NCBI GenBank assembly: GCA_000436075.1
Contig: FR884630.1
Location: 15,251-22,292, forward strand
Direction: 5' to 3'
Source: Eggerthella sp. CAG:209
GTDB taxonomy: Bacteria > Actinomycetota > Coriobacteriia > Coriobacteriales > Eggerthellaceae
Length of the DNA stretch: 7,042 bases
Position 1 is the first letter of the stretch. Each line of letters starts with the position of its first letter. The position numbers and the translations under genes were made by a program. The notes under the pieces were generated by a model. The model saw nothing but the letters and a program-made list of their open reading frames with translations, was not told the origin of the DNA and did no database searches. Below are positions 1-6,440 of the stretch, one piece after another.

Positions 1-925
1 CCTTCACAATGGCTAGTCCGAGGCCTGCGCCTCCGCTGTTGCGTGCACGCGAGGCATCACTGCGATAGAAGCGCTTGAACAGGAGGGAAGGGTCGTCTTC
101 GATGCCGCAACCATCGTCTTTTACGGCAACTATTGCCTGGTTGTTTACGCCGGAAAGCAAGACGCGGACATGGCCCCCCTCTTCAACATGTCGAATGGCG
201 TTATCAACCAAATTGATGATCGCCTGTTTGAGACGATCGGTGTTGCCTAGGATATCGGGGGCAGCGCCCTCTACGCTTAAGGTGACGTTCTTGTCTTGGG
301 CGATGGGCTCAAGCATTTCGACAACTTCTTGGGCAACGGGTGCGATATCCAAGCGCTTCAAGGCCGCTGCGGGAACGCCTTCTTTTGCGTGCTGCAGCGC
401 CAAGAGCGAATTTGTGAGCTTTTTCAGGCGTTCCGACTCGCTCAGGATGATCTCGCAGAAATGCTCGCGTGTTGACTGGGGCATATCGGGGTCAAGCATC
501 AATTCGGCATTGCCGCTGATGGCGGTGAGGGGCGTGCGGAACTCATGGGCAACATCGCTCACGAAAGAATCTTGACGATCCTGCACTTTGGAAAGCTCGT
601 CGAGCTTTGCCTCGTAGGCGTGGTTCAACTCGCGGAAATCTTCAGACAGCTGGTCAACTTCGTACAGCGCGCCTGTAGGTTCGAACACGATGCTCTTGTC
701 GCCTTCGCGGTAGGCGCGCGTTTTCTGCGCCAACTCAGTGAGCGGTTGGGCGATGAAATGCGCAATAAGCAAGCTCAGGAAATAGCAGAGGCAGGAAACG
801 GGGATGATAAATGCCAAGATGAAGCGCGAACAGCCGAACGCCAGCACGGCAATGGCAGCCGTAACAGAGCTGCCGAAAATAGCCAGCAAAGCGGTGAGAA
901 AAGAAATATTGGTAAACAGCCTCAT
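1..925 (-). CDS. Sensor histidine kinase of a two-component system (3' end cut off by window edge)
   Basis: Membrane histidine kinase that would autophosphorylate and pass phosphate to the regulator encoded just upstream. Reading leftward from ATG at 925, 308 codons are visible without a stop. Residues about 7-31 and 35-58 form two hydrophobic segments joined by only a few residues, so there is almost no extracytoplasmic sensor loop. A HAMP-like linker follows from about residue 59 (AQPLTEL). The H-box is VAHEFRTPLTAISG, with the phospho-accepting His at residue 127. The N-box is INLVDNAIRH, the G1 box is DDGCGIEDD, and an F-box (LFKRFYRSD) leads into the G2 motif GGAGLGLAIVK, where the window ends. 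Probably only the last few dozen residues of the ATPase domain are missing. The start is supported by GAGGGG (931-936, minus strand) five bases upstream of the ATG. It lies 51 bases downstream of the regulator and is probably co-transcribed with it. The signal sensed cannot be told. Confidence 0.93.
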   Translation of the reverse strand, partial: MRLFTNISFLTALLAIFGSSVTAAIAVLAFGCSRFILAFIIPVSCLCYFLSLLIAHFIAQPLTELAQKTRAYREGDKSIVFEPTGALYEVDQLSEDFRELNHAYEAKLDELSKVQDRQDSFVSDVAHEFRTPLTAISGNAELMLDPDMPQSTREHFCEIILSESERLKKLTNSLLALQHAKEGVPAAALKRLDIAPVAQEVVEMLEPIAQDKNVTLSVEGAAPDILGNTDRLKQAIINLVDNAIRHVEEGGHVRVLLSGVNNQAIVAVKDDGCGIEDDPSLLFKRFYRSDASRARNSGGAGLGLAIVK

Positions 926-942
926 TGAATCCCCTCGAAGCG

Positions 943-967
943 GCAGATAGCGCATGCGCCGGTCTGC
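943..967 (-). other. Imperfect hairpin between response regulator and kinase genes
   Basis: In the 51-base gap of the two-component operon, outer arms GCAGA and TCTGC enclose the 10-base palindrome GCGCATGCGC (950-959). In RNA this gives a short, interrupted stem. No T-run follows in the direction of transcription, so it is not a convincing terminator. It may adjust the expression ratio of regulator to kinase, or mean nothing. Confidence 0.3.
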
Positions 968-976
968 GAACGCCCC

Positions 977-1669
977 TTATTTCTTGAAGCGATAGCCGTA
1001 TCCGCGCACCGTTTCAACGAGCTTCGGGTCGTACCCGGCTGCCTCAATCTTATCGCGAAGACGCTTGATGTGCGTGTCGACTGTTTTCGTTTCTGTGATG
1101 AATTCCCATCCCCATGCATCGTGGAGAAGATCTTCGCGGGAAACCACCTTACCCGCATTGTGCATAAGGCAGCTTAGCAGCTCGAATTCGCGCGGGGTGA
1201 GGTCGATGGGGCCCTTTTCACCTTGGGCAACGTGCGTGTCTTCGTTCAAGGTGATGCCGCTTGCCGTTACCTCATTCGAGGGCTGCGCGTTTTCTAGGCC
1301 TTGGCTGCGACGCAGAAGGGCGCGGGTGCGTGCAAGGAGCTCGCGCACGCCGAAGGGCTTTGCGAGATAGTCGTCGGCTCCAAGCTCGAGTCCTACGACT
1401 TTGTTCAGTTCGCTGTCACGCGCAGAAAGGAACAGGATGGGCGTGGTCATCTTCGCGCGGATGCGGCGGCACAGTTCGTATCCGTCAATACCGGGCAGCA
1501 TGATGTCTAAGATGAACAGATCGAAGTGGTCGCTCTCGATTTTCTCAAGCGCATCTTCGCCGTTTGAAGCCACCTCGGTGAGGTAGCCTTCCTTCTGCAT
1601 GGCATAGCTTACAAATTCAGTGATGGAAGGCTCATCGTCTACGATGAGTATGCGAGCGGGATTTTCCAT
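977..1669 (-). CDS. OmpR/PhoB-family DNA-binding response regulator
   Basis: Transcription regulator of 230 residues, the usual length for the family. The N-terminal receiver domain (about 5-120) shows the acidic pair D11-D12 (ILIVDDEP), phospho-acceptor D55 (LFILDIMLPG), S82 (FLSAR) and the invariant K104 (YLAKPF). The C-terminal winged-helix domain (about 133-230) carries the family sequence LTPREFELLSCL, then VDTHIKRLRDKIE and the terminal wing VRGYGYRF. I chose ATG at 1669 because AAGGTGG lies four bases upstream (1674-1680, minus strand) and because the protein then begins right before the first receiver strand. The frame stays open to an ATG at 1732, but those 21 extra residues resemble no receiver N-terminus. 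It is the first gene of a regulator-kinase pair transcribed away from coaX. Sequence alone does not tell its targets; subfamily naming (PhoP, MprA and so on) is not justified. Confidence 0.95.
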   Translation of the reverse strand: MENPARILIVDDEPSITEFVSYAMQKEGYLTEVASNGEDALEKIESDHFDLFILDIMLPGIDGYELCRRIRAKMTTPILFLSARDSELNKVVGLELGADDYLAKPFGVRELLARTRALLRRSQGLENAQPSNEVTASGITLNEDTHVAQGEKGPIDLTPREFELLSCLMHNAGKVVSREDLLHDAWGWEFITETKTVDTHIKRLRDKIEAAGYDPKLVETVRGYGYRFKK

Positions 1670-1785
1670 TGCGCCACCTTCTGCGGATGCGTTAATTACG
1701 GTTACGGCTAAGGGACTGCCGTCCAAAATCAATAGTATGGTAGCATTCGCTCGTATCGCTTAAACCTGAAGGGATTGTCAGAAAC
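1670..1785. promoter_or_regulatory. Divergent intergenic region between response regulator and coaX
   Basis: These 116 bases must hold the promoters for the leftward two-component operon and the rightward coaX-fhs-fchA-folD run, unless either is read from further away. The best rightward -10 candidate is TAGTAT (1733-1738), but I see no good -35 at 16-18 bases from it. On the minus strand CTGACA (1776-1781) resembles a -35, but no acceptable -10 follows. I see no clear operator repeat. The call rests on the divergent arrangement, not on strong boxes. Confidence 0.4.
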
Positions 1786-2556
1786 ATGTTACTTGCGATT
1801 GACGTGGGAAATACCCAAACCGTGCTCGGTGTATACGATGGTGAGCACTTGGTTCATATGTGGCGCGTGGCTACCAACGTAGATCACACCAGTGATGAGC
1901 TCCGAATTAAACTGCATGTTCTGATGGAGGCCGAAGGCGTTGATCCCAAGTGCATCGACGGCGCCATTTTGGCCTCGGTGGTTCCCGCTCTTACTCATAA
2001 TTGGGAAAAGGCGTGCTATCGCTCGTTCTGCGTTCAGCTGCTTGTCATTTCCGCCCAAACCGTGGGGCACCTTATCAACATGGACCAGGAGAAGTTCGCC
2101 GAATTGGGCGCCGACCGCGTGGCAGATGCTGCTGCTGCGAAATGCCTGTACGGTTCGCCCGTCATTGTGGTCGACTTCGGTACTGCTACCAATATCGAGA
2201 TCATCGACAAGACAGGCACGTTTGTGGGCGGTATTATTGCCCCCGGTGTCGATTCGTCTATGCGTAGTCTGCTTTCCCGTGCAGCGTTGTTGCGTTCCGT
2301 AGAATTGGAAGACCCGGGCACGGCAATCGGAACCAACACCGCCGATGCGCTCAAGGTTGGCGTGGTGTACGGCGAGGCCGCTCGTGTCGACGGCTTGGTC
2401 GAGCGCGTTTTCGATCAGTTGGGCTACGAGGCCAGGGTGGTGGCAACCGGTGGCTTGGCGCACCGCATCGCCCCCGCATCGAAGCACATCGCCGAAATCA
2501 ACCTTGAACTCACTTTGCAGGGTTTGCGTATGATCTACGATGAGATCGCCCAGTAA
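1786..2556 (+). CDS. coaX: Type III pantothenate kinase
   Basis: ATP-dependent phosphorylation of pantothenate to 4'-phosphopantothenate, the first committed step of coenzyme A synthesis, in the cytoplasm. The 256 residues match the family length. Visible motifs of this ASKHA-fold kinase are the N-terminal phosphate loop DVGNT (6-10), SVVP (64-67), GADR (108-111), which contributes to pantothenate binding, the second phosphate motif DFGTATN (130-136), GGIIAPG (about 148-154), and ATGG near residue 224. The start fits the classic opening MLLAIDVGNT. A GAAGGGA ribosome-binding site (1769-1774) lies about 11 bases upstream, slightly far. Oddity: the glycine-rich GPG(K/R)TG-type segment I expect shortly before GADR is not recognisable; residues 89-104 are unusual. 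It is the first gene of the run leading into fhs, 48 bases downstream, with no terminator between them. Confidence 0.95.
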   Translation: MLLAIDVGNTQTVLGVYDGEHLVHMWRVATNVDHTSDELRIKLHVLMEAEGVDPKCIDGAILASVVPALTHNWEKACYRSFCVQLLVISAQTVGHLINMDQEKFAELGADRVADAAAAKCLYGSPVIVVDFGTATNIEIIDKTGTFVGGIIAPGVDSSMRSLLSRAALLRSVELEDPGTAIGTNTADALKVGVVYGEAARVDGLVERVFDQLGYEARVVATGGLAHRIAPASKHIAEINLELTLQGLRMIYDEIAQ

Positions 2557-2604
2557 AACCCAGTAGGACAGAGCAATAAGCCAAGAAGAGGAAGCGAACT
2601 GTTT

Positions 2605-4272
2605 ATGCTGACGGATATCGAAATTGCGCAGGCGGCAACGCCTTGCCCCATTACCGAAATCGCTGAAAAGGCAGGTATCTCGGAAGAGTACCTTGAGTGC
2701 TACGGCAAGACCAAGGCAAAGGTTGACTACAACCTGCTCCGCAACGAAGACCATAAGCCTGGTAAGTTGGTGCTGGTCACGGCAATCAACCCCACCGCTG
2801 CTGGCGAAGGTAAAACCACCACGACGGTAGGTTTGGGCGATGCCCTTTCCCGCTTGGGAAAGAAGACGGTAATCGCTTTGCGCGAGCCCAGCCTGGGACC
2901 GGTGTTCGGCATCAAGGGCGGTGCTGCAGGCGGTGGCTATTCCCAGGTAATCCCTATGGAAGAAATCAACCTGCATTTCACGGGCGACTTCCATGCCATT
3001 GGCGCGGCAAACAATCTGCTTGCTGCATTGCTCGATGCCCATATCCACAACGGCAACGAGCTCGGCATCGATGTTCGCCGCATTACGTGGAAGCGTGTTG
3101 TTGACATGAACGACCGTCAGCTGCGCAACATCGTGTGCGGCTTGGGCGGCAAAGCCAATGGTGTTCCCCGTGAAGACGGCTTCGATATTACGGTTGCTTC
3201 CGAGGTTATGGCCATTTTCTGCTTGGCAACCTCCATCACCGACCTGAAGGCACGCTTGGGCCGCATCGTTGTTGGCTACACCCGCGACGATAAGCCCGTT
3301 ACCGCCCATGACCTTCATGCTGAAGGCGCTATGGCTGCGCTTTTGAAGGATGCGCTGAAGCCCAATTTGGTTCAGACGCTCGAAGGAACCCCCGCATTCG
3401 TGCACGGCGGTCCTTTCGCCAACATCGCACATGGCTGCAATTCCATCATGGCAACCAACATGGCTCTTGCTCTGGGCGACTACGCGGTAACTGAAGCCGG
3501 TTTCGGTGCCGACCTGGGAGCCGAGAAGTTCCTGGACATCAAGTGTCGTCTTGCGGGCTTGAAGCCTGATGCTGTTGTAGTGGTTGCCACGGTTCGTGCG
3601 CTGAAGAACCATGGCGGCGTTGCCAAGGCCGACCTGAACGAGGAAAACCTCGAAGCGCTGGAAAAGGGTCTTCCCAACCTGCTTCAGCACGTGGAAAACA
3701 TTACTCAGGTGTTTGGCCTCCCATGCGTTGTTGCCATCAACGAATTCCCCACTGATACTCAGGCAGAAATCGATCTGGTTCGCGCCAAGTGCCAGGAGCT
3801 CGGTGTCAACGTTGCCCTTTCCCAGGTTTGGGCAAAAGGCGGTGAAGGCGGCGTAGAGCTGGCTGAGGAAGTTATGCGTCTGTGCGAGCAGGAAAGCTCT
3901 CTGACCTTCACCTACGAAGATGATATGGGCCTTGCGGAAAAGATCGAGGCAGTTGCCAAGCGCATTTACCATGCAGATGGGGTAGACTTTGCTCCTGCTG
4001 CAAAGAAGGAAATCAAACAGCTTGAAGAATTGGGCTTTGGATCTATGCCGGTTTGCATGGCGAAAACCCAGTACAGCTTCTCCGACGATGCTGCACTGCT
4101 TGGTGCTCCGCGCAATTTCCGCATCACGGTTCGTCAGGTTAAGGTATCTGCAGGCGCTGGTTTCGTTGTTGCCCTTACCGGTAATGTCATGACCATGCCA
4201 GGCTTGGGCAAGGCCCCTGCTGCCTTCAAGATCGACGTTGATGAAACGGGCAAGATCTCTGGCTTGTTCTAG
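2605..4272 (+). CDS. fhs: Formate-tetrahydrofolate ligase (10-formyl-THF synthetase)
   Basis: Catalyses formate + THF + ATP to 10-formyl-THF + ADP + phosphate, the entry of formate into the one-carbon pool and a step of the methyl branch of the Wood-Ljungdahl pathway. At 555 residues it is full length. Visible family signatures are the opening TDIEIAQ; the ATP-binding P-loop NPTAAGEGKTTTT (62-74; many homologues have TPTPAGEGKT); REPSLGPVFGIKGG (about 97-110) followed by AAGGGYSQV; FTGDFHAI (about 131-138); the segment GGPFANIAHGCNS in the middle of the protein; and EAGFGADLGAEKF. The ATG at 2605 is preceded by AAGAGGAAG (2586-2594). It is followed by fchA and folD, which catalyse the next two steps. 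No frameshift or truncation is seen. The gene does not by itself show acetogenesis; fermenters also use it to make purine precursors or to recover ATP from formyl-THF. Confidence 0.98.
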   Translation: MLTDIEIAQAATPCPITEIAEKAGISEEYLECYGKTKAKVDYNLLRNEDHKPGKLVLVTAINPTAAGEGKTTTTVGLGDALSRLGKKTVIALREPSLGPVFGIKGGAAGGGYSQVIPMEEINLHFTGDFHAIGAANNLLAALLDAHIHNGNELGIDVRRITWKRVVDMNDRQLRNIVCGLGGKANGVPREDGFDITVASEVMAIFCLATSITDLKARLGRIVVGYTRDDKPVTAHDLHAEGAMAALLKDALKPNLVQTLEGTPAFVHGGPFANIAHGCNSIMATNMALALGDYAVTEAGFGADLGAEKFLDIKCRLAGLKPDAVVVVATVRALKNHGGVAKADLNEENLEALEKGLPNLLQHVENITQVFGLPCVVAINEFPTDTQAEIDLVRAKCQELGVNVALSQVWAKGGEGGVELAEEVMRLCEQESSLTFTYEDDMGLAEKIEAVAKRIYHADGVDFAPAAKKEIKQLEELGFGSMPVCMAKTQYSFSDDAALLGAPRNFRITVRQVKVSAGAGFVVALTGNVMTMPGLGKAPAAFKIDVDETGKISGLF

Positions 4273-4305
4273 GCTGCTAGAAAATAGCTGGAAATACTAG
4301 CAAGG

Positions 4306-4311
4306 TATTAT
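4306..4311 (+). promoter_or_regulatory. Possible internal -10 box upstream of fchA
   Basis: TATTAT matches the consensus -10 at five of six positions and lies in the 102-base gap between fhs and fchA. No good -35 is found 16-18 bases upstream and there is no extended TG motif, so this may be chance. An inverted repeat, TGCTAG (4275-4280) and CTAGCA (4297-4302), lies just before it. Confidence 0.2.
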
Positions 4312-4312
4312 C

Positions 4313-4336
4313 GGGCTGGCGCAGGTGCGCTGGCCC
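4313..4336 (+). other. Strong stem-loop between fhs and fchA
   Basis: Arms 4313-4322 and 4327-4336 form a 10-bp GC-rich stem with two G-U pairs and the loop AGGT. The bases that follow (GTATCGTTG) are not a T-run, so it is a poor intrinsic terminator. Likely roles are an mRNA processing or stability element, or partial attenuation setting the ratio of Fhs to FchA-FolD. This is inference from structure only. Confidence 0.5.
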
Positions 4337-4374
4337 GTATCGTTGTCATAGGTAATAAACGATTAGGAAACATC

Positions 4375-4989
4375 TTGAGCGAGTGGACATTAATTGACGA
4401 GGTTGCCGCTGGCACCCCAACCCCTGGTGGCGGTGCTGCCGCCGCATACGTGGGAGCTTTGGGGTCGGCGTTGAATTCCATGGTGGGAAACCTGACGGTT
4501 GGCAAGAAAAGCTATGCCGACGTGGAAGACCAGGTGAAGGAATGCCTATCGCAGCTTCAGCGGGTGCGCGAAGAGCTCCTTGCCTTGTCGAAGAAGGACT
4601 CTGAGGCATTTGCCCCTTTGGCGGCATGCTATAAAATGCCCCGCGCTACCGAAGAAGAAAAGGCGCAGCGTACCAAAGCAATGCAGAAGGCGCTCATCGA
4701 TGCCATCGAAGTGCCCCTGTCGATCATGAAAGCATGTGCTCGCGTTATCGATCTTTCCGATTTTATGGCTCATAATGGCTCAAAGATGGCGCTTTCCGAT
4801 GTTGCCACGGGTGTTTCCTTTGCGAAAGGGGCACTAAAGGGCGCTGCCCTGAACATCTTCGTCAATGCCAAAATGCTCGAGGATCGCAAGCTTGCGAAGC
4901 GTTACACTGACGAAACGGAATGTCTCATTATTGAATGGGGCAAGCGTGCCGATGATATTTACGTATTTGTGTTGGAGGGACTCAGATAA
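4375..4989 (+). CDS. fchA: Methenyl-THF cyclohydrolase, cyclodeaminase (FTCD C-domain) family
   Basis: Small cytoplasmic folate enzyme of 204 residues. The family comprises formimidoyl-THF cyclodeaminases and the stand-alone methenyl-THF cyclohydrolases of purine-fermenting and acetogenic clostridia (FchA). Motifs: the opening DEVAAGTPTPGGGAAAAYVG (residues 8-27), DSEAF (75-79), HNGSKMALSDVATG (133-146) and GALKGAALNIFVNA. I favour the cyclohydrolase role because it sits between fhs and folD, there are no histidine-degradation genes nearby, and the adjacent FolD lacks its own cyclohydrolase residues. It would interconvert 10-formyl-THF and 5,10-methenyl-THF. The start is TTG at 4375, with AGGA (4365-4368) six bases upstream; translation from there gives the expected N-terminus, and no ATG fits. 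Its stop is two bases before the folD start, suggesting translational coupling. A cyclodeaminase activity cannot be excluded by sequence. Confidence 0.92.
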   Translation: MSEWTLIDEVAAGTPTPGGGAAAAYVGALGSALNSMVGNLTVGKKSYADVEDQVKECLSQLQRVREELLALSKKDSEAFAPLAACYKMPRATEEEKAQRTKAMQKALIDAIEVPLSIMKACARVIDLSDFMAHNGSKMALSDVATGVSFAKGALKGAALNIFVNAKMLEDRKLAKRYTDETECLIIEWGKRADDIYVFVLEGLR

Positions 4990-4991
4990 GT

Positions 4992-5843
4992 ATGACCCGC
5001 ATTTTGAAATCGAAACCAGTTACTGATGCGATTGCCGCTGATCTTGCTCATCGTGTCGAGCGTCTGAAGATCTTGGGCATCGAACCTACGCTTGCTATCG
5101 TTCGCGTAGGGTCCCGCCCCGACGACCTGAGCTACGAGCGCACTGCTTGCAAGCGCGCAAAGGCTTTGGGTTTGACCACACGTGTGTTCGAGCTCGATGA
5201 AAAGGTTTCCCAGGAAAAACTGCTCCTGCAAATTCGCCGCATCAACGCCGATTCAAGCATTCATGGTTGCTTGGTGTTCCGCCCTCTTCCCTCTGAGATG
5301 GAAGACAAGCTTGTTTGCGATGAGCTTGCTATGGCGAAGGACATCGACGGCGTTTCCACCGCATCGCTTGGTGCGGTGTTTACCGATGCCAAGGAAGGCT
5401 TTGCTCCTAGCACCGCAGAAGCTTGCGTAAGGGCGCTCGATTTTTACGATATCCCTGTAGAGGGCAAGCACGTGGTTGTTGTTGGTCGCAGTCTTGTGGT
5501 GGGCAAACCTGTTGCCATGCTGCTGCTTCGCCGTAATGCCAGCGTGACCATCTGCCATTCCCGCACGGAGGACCTGCCCAAGATCATGCGCACGGCAGAC
5601 ATCGTTATTTGCGCAACGGGCCGCGCACGTGCCTTTGATGCATCGTGCTTCTGCGAAGGCCAGACGGTTTTGGACGTTGGTATCAACTTTGACAAGGACG
5701 GCAACCTGTGCGGCGATGTCGACTATGAATCGGTCGAGCCCGTTGTCGATGCCATCACCCCGGTCCCAGGCGGTCTCGGTTCTGTTACCACTTCTATCAC
5801 CATGGAGCATACGGTTTCGGCTGCAGAAAAGACTATCAGGTAA
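4992..5843 (+). CDS. folD: Methylene-THF dehydrogenase (FolD family), probably lacking cyclohydrolase activity
   Basis: Oxidises 5,10-methylene-THF to methenyl-THF (or the reverse), cytoplasmic, 283 residues, full length. The N-terminal catalytic domain has SYERTACKRAKALG (47-60), VFRPLP (95-100) and KDIDG (116-120). The Rossmann domain has VVGRSLVVGKP (163-173), CHSRT (188-192) and DVGIN (228-232). ITPVPGG (255-261) closes the active site. Aligned on Y48 (human MTHFD1 Y52), the catalytic lysine (human K56, E. coli K54) is A52. The glutamine that partners it (human Q100, E. coli Q98) is F96, at the same 44-residue spacing. The folate-binding aspartate is kept as D119. R166 and S190 match the human residues that hold the NADP 2'-phosphate, suggesting NADP use. 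So the dehydrogenase half looks intact and the cyclohydrolase half lost, fitting fchA two bases upstream. GGAGG (4974-4978), inside the end of fchA, is the likely ribosome-binding site, about 13 bases away. Automated annotation may call it bifunctional. Confidence 0.93.
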   Translation: MTRILKSKPVTDAIAADLAHRVERLKILGIEPTLAIVRVGSRPDDLSYERTACKRAKALGLTTRVFELDEKVSQEKLLLQIRRINADSSIHGCLVFRPLPSEMEDKLVCDELAMAKDIDGVSTASLGAVFTDAKEGFAPSTAEACVRALDFYDIPVEGKHVVVVGRSLVVGKPVAMLLLRRNASVTICHSRTEDLPKIMRTADIVICATGRARAFDASCFCEGQTVLDVGINFDKDGNLCGDVDYESVEPVVDAITPVPGGLGSVTTSITMEHTVSAAEKTIR

Positions 5844-5870
5844 TTCTGCTTGTCATTAAATGAATGAATG

Positions 5871-5886
5871 GGCGCCAAGGCGCCAA
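5871..5886 (+). repeat. Tandem GGCGCCAA repeat after folD
   Basis: Two adjacent copies of GGCGCCAA (5871-5878 and 5879-5886). GGCGCC is itself palindromic, so the two copies can fold into a small 5-bp hairpin. They lie directly before the larger hairpin at 5887-5919. Confidence 0.45.
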
Positions 5887-5919
5887 AGCGCTCAATGGGG
5901 TTGTTCCTCATTGAGCGCT
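5887..5919 (+). terminator. Hairpin ending the coaX-fhs-fchA-folD run
   Basis: Arms 5887-5900 and 5906-5919 form a 14-bp stem with a single G-U pair and the loop TTGTT. The stem is strong, but the bases after it (CTTGTTGG) are only weakly T-rich, so termination may be partial. tsaE starts 34 bases after the hairpin and no separate promoter is obvious, so read-through into tsaE is plausible. Confidence 0.6.
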
Positions 5920-5953
5920 CTTGTTGGATCCTGCTTTTCCGAAGGGAATCTTT

Positions 5954-6433
5954 ATGTCCGGCAAATGGGTTGAAATAGCACGTACCTCTTCGGTAGAGGA
6001 AACTCAAGCTTGCGCAGCGGCACTGGCTGGCGTGCTTGATGCAGGTGCTGTTGTGACGCTTGACGGAGATCTGGGGGCGGGAAAAACGCACTTTACCCAG
6101 GGGCTGGCAGCTGCCTTGGGCGTTGCGCAGGCGGTAACGAGCCCCACCTTCAACTTGGTGGTTGAATACACCGATGGGCGTCTTCCCCTGTACCATTTTG
6201 ATCTGTATCGCCTTGATTCCCCTTACCAATTGGAAGACTTGGCATTTTACGAATACGTCGAAGGCGATGGCGTTTCCTGCATCGAGTGGGCTTCGAAATT
6301 TCCCGAAGAAATGCCAGAAGATAGGCTCGAGGTGTATCTTGCCGTCGAGGGCGAAAACGTTCGGGCAATTCGGGCATGTGCCCACGGATCGGCAGAATCA
6401 ATGCTTCAGAGTTGGCGGGCTGCGTTGGCTTAG
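5954..6433 (+). CDS. tsaE: tRNA t6A biosynthesis ATPase TsaE
   Basis: P-loop ATPase of the complex with TsaB and TsaD that adds threonylcarbamoyl to A37 of ANN-decoding tRNAs; TsaE drives turnover of the TsaBD complex. The 159 residues fit the family. Motifs: Walker A GDLGAGKT (38-45), SPTFNLV (63-69), the signature HFDLYRL (81-87), LEDLAFYEYV (93-102), and CIEW (109-112), the segment with the conserved acidic residue. I chose ATG at 5954 because GAAGGGAA (5941-5948) lies just upstream and the protein then starts like its homologues. The frame is open upstream to a TTG at 5921, but that directly abuts the hairpin and has no ribosome-binding site. The C-terminal 30 residues or so are not recognisable, which is usual in this family. 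The next gene is tsaB, separated by a terminator. Confidence 0.96.
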   Translation: MSGKWVEIARTSSVEETQACAAALAGVLDAGAVVTLDGDLGAGKTHFTQGLAAALGVAQAVTSPTFNLVVEYTDGRLPLYHFDLYRLDSPYQLEDLAFYEYVEGDGVSCIEWASKFPEEMPEDRLEVYLAVEGENVRAIRACAHGSAESMLQSWRAALA

Positions 6434-6440
6434 CTTTTTG

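Noticed and set aside
75..928. Two plus-strand open frames (75-575 and 545-928) opposite the histidine kinase.
   Set aside because: The minus strand here reads as a continuous histidine kinase with H, N, G and F boxes; the plus-strand frames are shadows.
1670..1732. An N-terminal extension of the response regulator to the ATG at 1732.
   Set aside because: The ATG at 1669 has an AAGGTGG ribosome-binding site and gives the standard receiver start; the extra 21 residues have no family support.
1789..3972. A 727-codon open frame on the minus strand, antisense to coaX and most of fhs.
   Set aside because: Its translation is low-complexity and resembles no family, while the plus strand encodes two unmistakable enzymes with full motifs. 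Codon bias of the sense genes explains the absence of stops.
4375..4989. Reading fchA as part of a histidine-degradation (glutamate formiminotransferase) system.
   Set aside because: No hut genes or formiminotransferase domain are present; the fhs and folD context points to methenyl-THF cyclohydrolase.
5921..5953. A TTG start for tsaE at 5921.
   Set aside because: It directly abuts the hairpin and has no ribosome-binding site; ATG at 5954 is preceded by GAAGGGAA.
5723..6385. A 220-codon minus-strand open frame across the end of folD and tsaE.
   Set aside because: It runs through the folD-tsaE spacer and hairpin, has no recognisable domain, and both sense genes are certain.
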